NCBI GenBank assembly: GCA_964412395.1 | Contig: CAYPOY010000055.1 | Location: 1 to 21,905 of the forward strand | Direction: 5' to 3' | Source of the DNA: CAYPOY01 sp964412395 | GTDB lineage: Bacteria > Chloroflexota > Anaerolineae > B4-G1 | Length of the DNA: 21,905 nt | Part shown: positions 14,360 to 21,659 of the stretch, in pieces | How the letters are laid out: the number at the start of each line of letters is the position of its first letter | Numbering within the stretch: position 1 is the stretch's first letter | Notes under the pieces: generated by a model | What the model was told of the DNA's origin: nothing | Database searches by the model: none | What the model saw: the letters and a program-made list of their open reading frames with translations, nothing else | Translations under genes and position numbers: made by a program

Positions 14360-14406
14360 GTGAAACGTGATGCGTCACGCAGGCTCTCACGTTTCACGCA
14401 TCACGT
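14360..14406. terminator. Bidirectional hairpin between convergent genes
   Basis: ACGTGATGCGT (14365-14375) pairs with ACGCATCACGT (14396-14406), 11-bp arms. An overlapping alternative pairs TGAAACGTGA with the TCACGTTTCA region. It lies between the stop codons of the two convergent genes. There is no clear U-tract, so terminator function is inferred. A similar phrase (CGTGAAACGCGAAAC) occurs at 9766-9780 after the glutamate synthase gene. Confidence 0.5.
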
Positions 14407-15383
14407 CAGTAGTGAATGTTGATCAGCGTGCCTACCGAGGCCCAGTTGAAGAGCCATTGCGCTTCAGGCGTGGGCAGGTTGATGCAGCCGTGGCTCATCG
14501 GATGGCCAAAGTTGGCGTGCCAGTAGGTGCCGTGGAGACCGTAGCCCCGGTAAAAGTACATTGTGTAAGGCACGTTGGGCAGATAGTAGCCGGGGCCGGA
14601 CATGAGGGTGGAGACGTACTTGACGTAGATGCGATACCGGCCCGTAGGAGTCGGCGTGCCCGGCAGACCGGTCGAGGCGAGTGTGCTGCGCACAGGTGTG
14701 TTCCCCGCGTAGGCGGTCACCCGCTGCGCGCTGAGGTTCACGTCAATCCAGCGACCGCCGGTCGGGGCGGGAGACGGGGCCGGTGAAGGGGAGCTCCCGC
14801 CACCGGGGATGCGCAGCACCTGCCCGACGTAGATGTGCGAGGGGTTGCGGATGCCATTGGCCTGCACCAGCGCCCACGTGGAGACGCCATACCGCAGCGC
14901 GATGGCCGAGAGCGTGTCGCCGCGCCGCACAGTGTAGGTCTGGCCCGACGGGGCGGGTCGAGCGGGCGGCGCGGGCGCGGCCCCACGGCCTGGGATCACC
15001 AACCGCTGCCCCACGTAGACGCGATTGAGGTTGGCGATGCCGTTGGCGGCTGCCAGCGCCCGGTAGGTAACGCCATAGCGCAGCGCGATGCGGAACAGAT
15101 TCTCCCCCCGCCGCACGATGTGCACGCCCGACGAGGGCACGACCGGGGTGGTAGCACTGCCGCCAGTTGGGATAACCAATCGTTGGCCAGTGTAGACGCG
15201 GCTGGTGTTGACGATGCCGTTGGTCGCCGCCAGCGCATCCACCGTCACCCCGTAGCGCAGCGCGATGCGGAACAGATTCTCCCCCCGCTGCACGACGTGG
15301 ACGATGGAACCCTGGGCAAAGGCCGGTGCTGCCAGCGCCAGGGTCAGCACGAGCGCTATACTGAGCGTCAATATCCTGCGCAT
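14406..15383 (-). CDS. Secreted L,D-transpeptidase (YkuD) with three LysM domains
   Basis: A 325-residue exported enzyme expected to bind glycan polymers and cross-link or modify peptidoglycan-like material. The start is the ATG at 15383 with AGGAGG upstream, giving signal peptide MRRILTLSIALVLTLALAAP with cleavage near AFA-QG. An upstream in-frame start at 15431 would bury it. LysM domains lie at residues 29-72, 88-131 and 150-193, separated by Pro/Ala/Ser linkers. LysM1 and LysM2 share RGENLFRIALRYGVT and nearly identical DNA, a recent duplication. The YkuD domain covers about 211-325 and ends with H284, then GHPMSHGCINLP with catalytic H298 and C300. Chloroflexota mostly have thin or atypical walls, so the real acceptor is uncertain. 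No neighbour shares its operon. Confidence 0.9.
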   Translation of the reverse strand: MRRILTLSIALVLTLALAAPAFAQGSIVHVVQRGENLFRIALRYGVTVDALAATNGIVNTSRVYTGQRLVIPTGGSATTPVVPSSGVHIVRRGENLFRIALRYGVTYRALAAANGIANLNRVYVGQRLVIPGRGAAPAPPARPAPSGQTYTVRRGDTLSAIALRYGVSTWALVQANGIRNPSHIYVGQVLRIPGGGSSPSPAPSPAPTGGRWIDVNLSAQRVTAYAGNTPVRSTLASTGLPGTPTPTGRYRIYVKYVSTLMSGPGYYLPNVPYTMYFYRGYGLHGTYWHANFGHPMSHGCINLPTPEAQWLFNWASVGTLINIHY

Positions 15384-15426
15384 TGTTCTTCCTCCTCTCC
15401 CGCCCGCTGATCCAATGGTGCATCTA

Positions 15427-15456
15427 CCCAATTTTACTCGAATTGGGTGAATTGGG
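15427..15456. promoter_or_regulatory. AATTGGG inverted and direct repeats upstream of the transpeptidase gene
   Basis: CCCAATT (15427-15433) and AATTGGG (15441-15447) form an inverted repeat with a 7-base spacer. A further direct AATTGGG lies at 15450-15456. On the minus strand a TAAAAT box overlaps the spacer about 50 bases before the start codon. It could be a regulator site at the promoter; no regulator is evident. Confidence 0.3.
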
Positions 15457-15491
15457 GAAGCGGAGGAGATTTGCCCGGTATGGTATAGTTG

Positions 15492-15524
15492 CTCGTAGGG
15501 CGGACCGCCAGTCCGCCCTACGAG
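15492..15524. repeat. Perfect palindromic repeat (14-bp arms)
   Basis: CTCGTAGGGCGGAC (15492-15505) and GTCCGCCCTACGAG (15511-15524) around CGCCA. It sits between the stop of the decayed secreted protein and the transpeptidase promoter region. On the plus strand TCTTTCTC follows. The GTAGGGC phrase recurs in the hairpins at 16778-16814 and in the riboswitch variable stem, so it appears to be a dispersed repeat family. Confidence 0.75.
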
Positions 15525-15562
15525 TCTTTCTCAATGATGGTTGCGCACCACCAGCCCTTCGA

Positions 15563-16595
15563 TTACCTCAGGACAAGCGGCAGGTAGATGCGCTGCTCGG
15601 GGCTGGTGACCTCCACCGTCCAGGCGGGTGTCACCCAGTCCGAGTAGCCACTCACGTTATAGGCACGCATCTCCAGGTGTGGACACCCACAGACAGGATG
15701 GTAGCCGAGGTCGTGCCGGTGGTGGTGATGACTGTGCTGTCCACTTGCAGGAGGCGCGCACAGTGACGGTAACCGCCGGCAACGGTCCCAGTTCGTACGC
15801 GCTGGCATCGTCCGTCAGCGTGCTCACCACCGGCGTGCCGGCGCCATCCACCACGCTGACCTGCACGCCGAGGAGCGGCTCGCCGCCTGCACCGGTCACG
15901 TGGCCGGTGATGACGGCGCCGGTTGACGCTAACGTGGCATTGAGCGTGTGCGCCACCGGCCCATCCACGACGACGTTCTCCATAAACACGGGGCGATGAA
16001 TGCCGTCGCTGATCCACACGTCAAACGCCCCGGTCGGCAGAGACTCGGCCGTATAGTAACCATCGGCGTCGCTGAACGCGGAAAAGGCCCGCCCGCTGCT
16101 CCGTTCGATCAGGCTGACAAAGCCCGGCGCCGGATTCGATTCGGGGTCGGTGAGTGTGCCCTGGACGATCTGCCCTTCCGTCAAGGTCACCTCGACGGCG
16201 CCAGCGGCTGGCACGGTGACGTTTTGCTCGTGCGGAGCCATGCCGTCCGCAAAGACGCGGAGTTGGTACTCTCCTGGTGTCAGATTCTCGATTGTGCTCG
16301 CGCCGTCCTGGTCCGTCAGACCGACCAGGTACGTCCCGAGGCTGTCGTCGCCACCGGCCGGCAGGAGGACGACGCGCGCACCCTCGATAGTCGGCGCGAG
16401 AACGACGGTCAACGATTCCTGACCGGCGATCAGGTCGGGCACGGTCACGTCATGGCCTACGGTCACGGACAGGCCGGTGTGGCTCAAGATGCCGGCGTCC
16501 CAACCGGCGGCTACCAGGTCGAATTCCCCATCTACGATCAAGTCGTACACACCAGACGTCACGTCACGGAAGCCAAAGCCGCCGTCATACCACAA
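15563..16595 (-). pseudogene. Decayed secreted protein with carboxypeptidase-regulatory-like modules
   Basis: The main frame (16595 down to about 15760) carries several beta-sandwich modules of the CarboxypepD_reg type, for example TIENLTPGEYQLRVFADGM, SDADGYYTAESLPTGAFDVW and TGHVTGAGGEPLLGVQV. Near RAS the coding signal moves to a second frame (LLQVDSTVITTTGTTSATIL, GVHTW). At about 15680 it moves to a third, MRAYNVSGYSDWVTPAWTVE, ending in IYLPLVLR. That last part resembles an FN3-like module and the Chloroflexota exported-protein tail. No signal peptide or convincing start exists: the frame runs back from TTG 16595 into a 77-bp palindrome and stops. It has therefore lost its N-terminus and suffered at least two frame changes. 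Confidence 0.7.
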
Positions 16596-16605
16596 TTCGG
16601 TATAG

Positions 16606-16682
16606 ATATGACAACGAATCCAAAGGGCGAAACGAATAGGAATTACAGCGATTCGTTTAATCCCCCAAATTCGCTGTCATAT
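16606..16682. repeat. 77-bp nested palindrome, MITE-like
   Basis: Outer arms ATATGACAACGAAT (16606-16619) and ATTCGCTGTCATAT (16669-16682), 13 of 14 paired. Inner arms AAACGAAT and ATTCGTTT (about 16631-16660) are perfect. It is AT-rich relative to its surroundings. It lies at the broken upstream end of the decayed secreted-protein gene. No target duplication is obvious, and no transposase is present. Confidence 0.6.
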
Positions 16683-16836
16683 GTGGATGGAGGGCAACCC
16701 GGTCAACAAATACGGGTCACGATTTGGTAACAGCGCGGCCAAGATCATTCAATTCTCCACTCCTGGGCAGGGACCCCGCCCCTACCACATCGTAGGGGCA
16801 CGGTTCCCGTGCCCTGGCGGTATTTTGCCCGTTTGC
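16683..16836. other. Non-coding gap with overlapping hairpin repeats
   Basis: Between the decayed gene and the TetR promoter I see no gene on either strand. The notable content is two overlapping hairpins at 16778-16814: GCCCCTAC/GTAGGGGC (8-bp arms, 6-base loop) and GGGCACGG/CCGTGCCC. They belong to the GTAGGGGC-type dispersed repeats. An open frame on the plus strand here is only the in-frame extension upstream of the regulator. Confidence 0.55.
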
Positions 16837-16865
16837 TTGACAGGTAGGGGAACCTGTGGTAAAAT
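16837..16865 (+). promoter_or_regulatory. Sigma70-type promoter of the tetR gene
   Basis: Perfect TTGACA (16837-16842), 17-base spacer, TAAAAT (16860-16865). The spacer and its edges contain a small inverted repeat, ACAGGT/ACCTGT (16840-16857). The predicted start near 16872 falls inside the operator palindrome. Confidence 0.8.
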
Positions 16866-16866
16866 C

Positions 16867-16884
16867 ATACCGACCGGTCGGTAT
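16867..16884. promoter_or_regulatory. TetR-family operator, perfect 18-bp palindrome
   Basis: ATACCGACCGGTCGGTAT is fully self-complementary and contains the ACCGACCGGTCGGT core seen at operators of many TetR-family repressors. It sits just downstream of the -10 box and over the predicted transcription start, 18 bases before the regulator's start codon. Negative autoregulation is the natural inference. Confidence 0.85.
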
Positions 16885-16902
16885 CTAACGATGGAGGCGG
16901 AG

Positions 16903-17505
16903 ATGAACCCACAGCGACGAGGAGAAGAGACCCGTTCTAGCATCCTGGAGGCAGCGGGAGAATGTTTCGCCCAAAACGGCTACGACGGTACCGGCGTGGC
17001 AGAGATCTGTCGCCGCTCTGGTGTGACCAAGGGGGCTTTTTACCACCATTTCCCCAGCAAGCAGGCGCTCTTCCTGGAACTGCTGGGCCGCTGGCTGACG
17101 GGGTTGGACACGCAACTGGAGGCAGCCCGCGCCGAGGCAGAGACCATCCCGGAGAGGCTCCTGCAGATGACCGGGATGGTCCGGCAGGTCTTTGAGGCAG
17201 GAAGCGGGCAACTCCCGATCTTTCTGGAGTTCTTGACCCAGGCCGCGCACGACCCGGCGGTCTGGCAGGCAACGATTGCTCCCTACCGGCGGTATCGGGC
17301 CTCCTTCCGCGGTATGATCGAGGCCGGCATCGCCGAAGGCTCGCTGCGGCCCGTTGACCCTGAGACAGCAGCCCAGGTCATCGTCTCTCTGGCCGTTGGG
17401 CTGGTGTTGCAGGGGCTGCTCGACCCCCACGGGGCCGATTGGGGGCAGGTGGCAGAGGAGAGTGTTCAGATGCTTTTGGAAAGTTGGGAGGAGAAGGGAG
17501 ATTAG
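16903..17505 (+). CDS. TetR-family transcriptional repressor
   Basis: A 200-residue repressor. The N-terminal DNA-binding domain reads TRSSILEAAGECFAQNGYDG, then GVAEICRRSGVTKGAFYHHF and PSKQALF, a textbook TetR helix-turn-helix (about residues 6-55). The ligand-binding half is helical (LLQMTGMVRQVFEAGSGQLP, FLEFLTQAAHDPAVW), similar in layout to regulators of efflux or fatty-acid genes, but the ligand cannot be told. I use ATG 16903 (GGAGG five bases upstream); ATG 16891 is in frame but has no site. The perfect palindrome at its promoter is probably its operator, so it should control itself and the epimerase-like gene 50 bases downstream. Confidence 0.88.
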   Translation: MNPQRRGEETRSSILEAAGECFAQNGYDGTGVAEICRRSGVTKGAFYHHFPSKQALFLELLGRWLTGLDTQLEAARAEAETIPERLLQMTGMVRQVFEAGSGQLPIFLEFLTQAAHDPAVWQATIAPYRRYRASFRGMIEAGIAEGSLRPVDPETAAQVIVSLAVGLVLQGLLDPHGADWGQVAEESVQMLLESWEEKGD

Positions 17506-17543
17506 AGAATGGAGAACGGAGAATGGAGAACGGAGAATGGAGA
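17505..17543. repeat. 14-bp tandem repeat between tetR and the epimerase gene
   Basis: GAGAATGGAGAACG occurs at 17505-17518 and 17519-17532 and partly at 17533-17543. It starts within the tetR stop codon and ends just before the AGAGGAGG ribosome-binding site of the next gene. Its purine-rich text resembles Shine-Dalgarno sequence and could influence loading of the downstream start. Confidence 0.75.
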
Positions 17544-17555
17544 GGAGGTAGTGAG

Positions 17556-18563
17556 ATGAATGTGTTGTTGACAGGGGCTTTTGGAAACGTCGGGACAAGT
17601 ACGCTGGAAGAACTGATCAAGCAGGGCCATAGAGTGCGCTGTTTCGACCTCAAGACGAAGGCGAACGAGAAGAAAGCCCGGAGATTCAAGGGACAGATGG
17701 AGGTGGTGTGGGGAGACTTGCGCCGCCCGGATGACGTCGCTGCCTCGGTGCGTGACCAGGATGTCGTGATTCACCTGGCGTTTATCATCCCCAAAATGTC
17801 GGCCACCGGCGTCGAGTCTGAGGCCCGTCCCGACTGGGCAAGGGAGATCAACGTGGGAGGCACTCAGAATCTTCTTAACGCGATGAAAGCCCTTTCCAGG
17901 CCACCCAAAATCATCTTCGCCTCGTCGTATCACGTTTACGGTAGAACGCAGAATCAACCACCGCCCAGGACTATCCTGGACCCGGTCCAACCCATTGAAC
18001 ATTATACACATCACAAGGTTGAGTGCGAGCAGATGGTCAAGGCGTCCGGGTTGGAGTGGACTATCCTGAGACTGGCTGCTACACTGCCGCTGGCGATAAA
18101 ACTGGACCCGGGGATGTTCGACGTTCCCCTGAACAACCGCATGGAGTACGTGCACACGCGGGACGTGGGGCTGGCGATGGCCAACGGTGTGAGCAGTGAG
18201 GACGTGTGGGGGAAAACCTTGCTGATCGGAGGTGGTCCCCGTTGTCAGTACTACTACCGTGAGATTGTGGGGCGGATACTGGACGCTACGGGGGTGGGCA
18301 TGCTGCCGGAAGATGCCTTTGGTTCGACGCCTTTCCCCACAGACTGGGTAGATACCACCGAAAGCCAGCGGCTTCTCAAGTACCAGCGACGTGATCTGGA
18401 CGACTACATCCGGGAGATGACTGCGTTGATGGGTTACAGGCGGTATTTGATACAGGCGTGTCGCCCCATCGTCCGTTACTGGCTTCTAAGAAAATCCCCC
18501 TATTCCCGCCGTTCAAGGTCCAGGTCATTGAAGCGATTGCCGACCGCGCGACTGGCCGGCTAA
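17556..18563 (+). CDS. NAD(P)-dependent epimerase/dehydratase family protein (extended SDR)
   Basis: A 335-residue extended short-chain dehydrogenase. The nucleotide-binding motif is TGAFGNVG (residues 6-13), with D31 at the end of strand 2, favouring NAD over NADP. WGDLRRPDDV, VVIHLAF and ASSYHVYG follow in the usual order. The catalytic pair is Y150 and K154 in YTHHK. The C-terminal region (LMGYRRYLIQACRPIVRYWL) is a membrane-like helix seen in some actinobacterial and Chloroflexota members. It then runs into a very basic Ser/Arg tail (SRRSRSRSLKRLP), which may be an extension produced by a lost stop. AGGAGG lies seven bases before ATG 17556. It probably belongs to the TetR operon. Substrate unknown. 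Confidence 0.83.
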   Translation: MNVLLTGAFGNVGTSTLEELIKQGHRVRCFDLKTKANEKKARRFKGQMEVVWGDLRRPDDVAASVRDQDVVIHLAFIIPKMSATGVESEARPDWAREINVGGTQNLLNAMKALSRPPKIIFASSYHVYGRTQNQPPPRTILDPVQPIEHYTHHKVECEQMVKASGLEWTILRLAATLPLAIKLDPGMFDVPLNNRMEYVHTRDVGLAMANGVSSEDVWGKTLLIGGGPRCQYYYREIVGRILDATGVGMLPEDAFGSTPFPTDWVDTTESQRLLKYQRRDLDDYIREMTALMGYRRYLIQACRPIVRYWLLRKSPYSRRSRSRSLKRLPTARLAG

Positions 18564-18579
18564 AGTAGGTATGCTCAAA

Positions 18580-18684
18580 GGGGACGTGCCGTCCCCGCTG
18601 GCTTTCTTTCGTTACTCATTGCAGCCCAATTTGGCACGCGGGATGGGGAATGTCAACGGGGCAGACCCGTTACCAGGTCTGCCC
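18580..18684. repeat. Two hairpins in the gap after the epimerase gene
   Basis: GGGGAC/GTCCCC (18580-18596, loop GTGCC) is followed by GCTGGCTTTCTTTC and may terminate the tetR operon. GGGCAGACC/GGTCTGCCC (18659-18684, 8-base loop) is a perfect 9-bp hairpin that may serve the convergent transporter operon. The rest of 18564-18793 contains no gene that I can support. Confidence 0.55.
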
Positions 18685-18793
18685 TTGCGTCATTCGATTG
18701 CTACTATGCGGGGCCTCCCCCCTGGATCATTCTCAGTGGAGCGACGGGCTGGAAAGCCTGCCCTACTTTTTCACCGGAGACTGGGTTAAGCGC

Positions 18794-19561
18794 TCACGCG
18801 CCGGCCTGGTCAAGGGCCTCCCGCACGCATCGGGCCAGCGCGCCGAAGGCCGGTGTCTCCAGGGTCTCCGGCGTCCGTGGCCGGGGCAGATCCATTGCCA
18901 CCTCCGCCACGATGGAGGCGGGCCGAGGCCCCAACACCAACACCCGGTCGGCCAGGAAGACAGCCTCCGGCACGGAGTGGGTAACCATCACCACCGTCTT
19001 ACGGCGAGCCTGCCAGATGTGCAGCAACTCCTGTCCCATCTGCTCCCGCGTCAGCGCATCCAGCGCGCCGAAGGGCTCGTCCAGCAGCAGGAGATGAGGG
19101 TTGTGCACCAGCGCCCGAGCCAGGGCCACCCGCTGGGCCATTCCGCCGGAAAGCTGCGCCGGGTAGGCTTCCTCGAAGCCTGACAACCCCACCAGGTCTA
19201 ACAACATCCGGGCTTGCCGGCGGGCTTCCTCTTTGCGGAACCCGTCCACCTCCAGCGGCAGCGCCACGTTGGCCACCACCGTCCGCCAGTCCATCAGCGT
19301 CGGCTCCTGGAAGACAATGCCCACGATCCGGCGGGGCCGGTCCATCTCACCTCCCGCCAGGCGGACCTTCCCCGCCGTCGGCCGCTCCAACCCGGCCACC
19401 AGCCGCAGCAGCGTCGTCTTGCCGCAGCCGGAGGGCCCCACCAGGCACAAGAACTCCCCCTCCAGCACCTGGAAGGAAAGCCCGCTCAGCACCGGGAGCC
19501 ACCCACCGGGATGGCGGTAGGTCATCTTCAGCCCCTCGACTGTCAGAAGAGGTTCGCTCAC
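18794..19561 (-). CDS. ABC transporter ATP-binding protein of the flavin-uptake operon
   Basis: A 255-residue ATPase of the nitrate/sulfonate/thiamine-precursor (SsuB/TauB/ThiZ-like) group. Walker A is GPSGCGKTT, the Q-loop is GIVFQEPTLMDWRTV, the signature is LSGGMAQR, Walker B is LLLLDEPFG, and the switch histidine is in VTHSVPEA. The start is a GTG at 19561, 11 bases after the substrate-binding protein's stop and preceded by GGAAGG; a longer in-frame reading upstream overlaps the preceding gene and is not supported. It is the last gene of the FMN-riboswitch operon and should power the permease encoded two genes upstream. Homologous RibXY loci are often described without a dedicated ATPase, so its presence is useful. 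Confidence 0.88.
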   Translation of the reverse strand: MSEPLLTVEGLKMTYRHPGGWLPVLSGLSFQVLEGEFLCLVGPSGCGKTTLLRLVAGLERPTAGKVRLAGGEMDRPRRIVGIVFQEPTLMDWRTVVANVALPLEVDGFRKEEARRQARMLLDLVGLSGFEEAYPAQLSGGMAQRVALARALVHNPHLLLLDEPFGALDALTREQMGQELLHIWQARRKTVVMVTHSVPEAVFLADRVLVLGPRPASIVAEVAMDLPRPRTPETLETPAFGALARCVREALDQAGA

Positions 19562-19572
19562 ACCACCTTCCT

Positions 19573-20544
19573 TCACGGCAGGCAGTCGTTGGTGAAGGCT
19601 TTCTCCGCTTCCACCGGGCTGGATAACAGCCCCGCCTCGAGCACCACCTCCTCCGTCTCCTGCCAGGCGGCGGGGTCGGACCACCCCAGAGGCTCCCCCT
19701 GCCAGTAGAGGATGGTGGTCTCCAGCACTGCCCGCTGCACGGTCTCGTTCTCGTCCAGCCCCTCCACGTACTTCCGACAGACCTCGAAGGCACCGTCCGG
19801 GTCATCCAGCGTATCGGCGAGCCCACGCAGGAAAGCGCGGACGAAGGCACGCACCAACTCCGGGCGCTCCCGCAGCGTCTTCTCGTTGGTGATCAGTCCG
19901 TTGGATACAAGGGTGGCGTAATCGGCCACGGAGACGAGGACGGTGTCGTAGCCCGCCTGGGCCAATTGGACCGGCTCGTTGTTGGCGTAGACCACCGCTG
20001 CATCCACCCGTCCCTCGGTGAGGTTAGCCAACTGAGTGTAGCCAATGACCTCCAGTGACACGTCATTCTCCTCCAGTCCAACCACCGCTGCCAGCGCTCG
20101 CCAGCCAATGTAGCTGGCCCCGAAGGTCTCCGGGATGCCCACCTTTCGGCCCGCGAGGTCCTGCGGACCCTGGATGCCGCTCTCTTCCAGGGCCACCACC
20201 GCCACGGGGAAGCGCCGGAACCAATTGACGATGGTGACGACGGGCAGTCCCTGCGCCCGCGCCAGCAGCACCTGGTCGCCGCTGGCGATGGCGAAGGGGG
20301 TTTCTCCGGCCCCGACCAGCCGCACCCCGTCTGTCTCCCAACTGTAGTCGAACTCTAACTCAATCCCCTCAGCGGCGAAGTATCCCCGCTCCACCGCCAC
20401 GTACCAGGGGGCGAACTGGACATTGGCGACGAACCCCATCGGCAACCGGACGTGCGTCGGCTCCGGGGCGGGACGGACAGGGCAGTAGCATCCCACCAGC
20501 CCGACCAGCAGGGGTATAACGAACAGCACAAACCCTCGTTTCAC
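19573..20544 (-). CDS. ribY: Lipoprotein substrate-binding protein, NMT1/THI5-like (RibY-type)
   Basis: A 323-residue extracytoplasmic binding protein. The signal peptide MKRGFVLFVIPLLVGLVGC ends in a lipobox (LVGC, C19), so it is anchored by lipid. The body is the NMT1/THI5-like fold: LPMGFVANVQFAPWYVAVER, GYFAAEGIELEF, FAIASGDQVLLARAQGLPVV, and the hinge segment DLAGRKVGIPETFGASY. Relatives bind thiamine pyrimidine precursors, alkanesulfonates or riboflavin. Control by an FMN riboswitch makes riboflavin or a flavin relative the likely ligand. The start is GTG 20544, with a strong AAGGAGG six bases before it; the permease gene ends 15 bases upstream. The symbol is given by operon context. 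Confidence 0.83.
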   Translation of the reverse strand: MKRGFVLFVIPLLVGLVGCYCPVRPAPEPTHVRLPMGFVANVQFAPWYVAVERGYFAAEGIELEFDYSWETDGVRLVGAGETPFAIASGDQVLLARAQGLPVVTIVNWFRRFPVAVVALEESGIQGPQDLAGRKVGIPETFGASYIGWRALAAVVGLEENDVSLEVIGYTQLANLTEGRVDAAVVYANNEPVQLAQAGYDTVLVSVADYATLVSNGLITNEKTLRERPELVRAFVRAFLRGLADTLDDPDGAFEVCRKYVEGLDENETVQRAVLETTILYWQGEPLGWSDPAAWQETEEVVLEAGLLSSPVEAEKAFTNDCLP

Positions 20545-20559
20545 TTTGCACCTCCTTTT

Positions 20560-21342
20560 TTATCTTGCAACTCCTGAGAAAGATTCCGTGCGCCAGCGGA
20601 GCAGCACCCGCTCCGCCAGGGCCATAGCCCCGTAGAGAGACTGGGCCAGCACCACCAGCGCGCCGATGCCCACAAAGACCAAGGGGGTATCATATAGTTG
20701 CTGGCCTTGCTTAAGCAGGTATCCCAACCCCCGGTCGGAGGCGACAAACTCCCCCACCACAGCCCCGACAACTGCCAGGGTGGCACCCACCTTGAGCCCC
20801 CCCAGGAGCACCGGCAGTGCCGCCGGCACCTCCAGCAGCCAGATCGTCTGCCAGCGGCTGGCCTCCAGCGCCCGCATCAGGTCCCGCAGATCTCGTTCCA
20901 CCGAGCGCATGCCGACGACGGTGTTGACCAGGATGGGGAAGAAGACGATGAGGGCACAGACCACGACTTTGGAGAGAAGCCCGGTGCCGAACCAGATGAC
21001 CAGCAGAGGGGCAACAGCCACCACGGGGACCGACTGGGAAGCGACGACGTACGGGGCCAGCAGCCGCTCTGCCAGGGGGGAATGGGCCAGCCCGTAGCCC
21101 AGGAGCGTCGCCACCAACGTGCCCAGCCCCAGCCCCGCCAGCACCTCCCGCAGTGTCACCCGGGCGTGGAACCAGAGGGAACCGTCGGCCAGAAGGTCGC
21201 CCAGCCGCTTCAAGACCGCTCCAGGCGACGGGAGAATGAAGGGCGGGTAGCCACCCAACCAGACCACTCCCTGCCAGAGGGCCAGGAAGGCGGCGAAACT
21301 CAGCAGGGCCAGTCCGATCCGCGACGTGTACCTTCGTCTCAT
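20560..21342 (-). CDS. ribX: ABC transporter permease, SsuC/ThiX-like (RibX-type)
   Basis: A 260-residue inner-membrane permease with about six hydrophobic segments (GLALLSFAAFLALWQGVVWL, TLREVLAGLGLGTLVATLLG, PVVAVAPLLVIWFGTGLLSK and others). The EAA-like coupling loop is RALEASRWQTIWLLEVPAAL, whose contact is with the ATPase. It has the BPD_transp_1 fold shared with nitrate, sulfonate and thiamine-precursor transporters. I use ATG 21342 (GGAG upstream) over TTG 21360. It is the first gene after the FMN riboswitch and its terminator, so it is expected to be shut off when cellular FMN is high. A riboflavin role is inferred from that control, not from the permease itself. Confidence 0.85.
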   Translation of the reverse strand: MRRRYTSRIGLALLSFAAFLALWQGVVWLGGYPPFILPSPGAVLKRLGDLLADGSLWFHARVTLREVLAGLGLGTLVATLLGYGLAHSPLAERLLAPYVVASQSVPVVAVAPLLVIWFGTGLLSKVVVCALIVFFPILVNTVVGMRSVERDLRDLMRALEASRWQTIWLLEVPAALPVLLGGLKVGATLAVVGAVVGEFVASDRGLGYLLKQGQQLYDTPLVFVGIGALVVLAQSLYGAMALAERVLLRWRTESFSGVAR

Positions 21343-21361
21343 AAACCTGCTCCACAACAAA

Positions 21362-21394
21362 TGCCCCGTGGGGCGGGATGTTCACCACGGGGCA
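21362..21394 (-). terminator. Second hairpin just before the permease gene
   Basis: TGCCCCGTGG pairs with CCACGGGGCA (about 10 bp, 13-base loop), followed on the minus strand by TTTGTTG and then the ribosome-binding site. It could be a second terminator or a structure that limits translation initiation. Having both hairpins in one expression platform is unusual. Confidence 0.5.
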
Positions 21395-21410
21395 CAGACA
21401 TCAGCGCAAC

Positions 21411-21441
21411 GAAAACCCCGAAGACCATGAGGCCTCCGGGG
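21411..21441 (-). terminator. Terminator of the FMN riboswitch expression platform
   Basis: On the minus strand CCCCGGAGGCC (21441-21431) pairs with GGTCTTCGGGG (21426-21416), with G-U pairs and a TCAT loop, followed by TTTTCGTT. It lies 40 bases beyond the aptamer and before the permease start, the standard position for transcriptional control. Confidence 0.75.
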
Positions 21442-21482
21442 TATGGATCTCGCGCGTGCCGCAGGACGCGGCTCTGCCGCTC

Positions 21483-21633
21483 ACCTTCTCCCATCCGGAC
21501 TTTCACAGTCGGCTCCGGACTGGGCGGCGAAAGGTGCCGCCTTCACCGGATCGGCCGCTTGCGCGGCTCGCGGGCTCGGCAGGCGCGGGGCCTGCCCTAC
21601 CGCCGGTCGGGAATTCCACCCTGCCCCGAAGGT
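21483..21633 (-). promoter_or_regulatory. FMN riboswitch (RFN element) aptamer
   Basis: The closing stem P1 is ACCTTC (21633-21628) with GAAGGT (21488-21483). Between them are the conserved blocks of the RFN element: GGGGCAGGGTGGAATTCCCG, then ACCGGCGGT, GCCCGCGAGC, a GATCCGGTGAA-like region, and finally CCGACTGTGAAAGTCCGGAT with GGGAGAAGGT. One variable stem is enlarged by a GGCAGGC/GCCTGCC pairing that resembles the dispersed GTAGGGC repeats. It senses FMN and controls the downstream three-gene transporter operon. Confidence 0.93.
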
Positions 21634-21659
21634 GATAACGCTCGATTGTCAGTGACGCA

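Noticed and set aside
15948..16730. Plus-strand frame of 260 codons
   Set aside because: Opposite the carboxypeptidase-regulatory-like modules, which are clear on the minus strand.
18571..18789. 72-codon frame after the epimerase gene
   Set aside because: Made mostly of hairpin repeats; no start signal and no recognisable domain.
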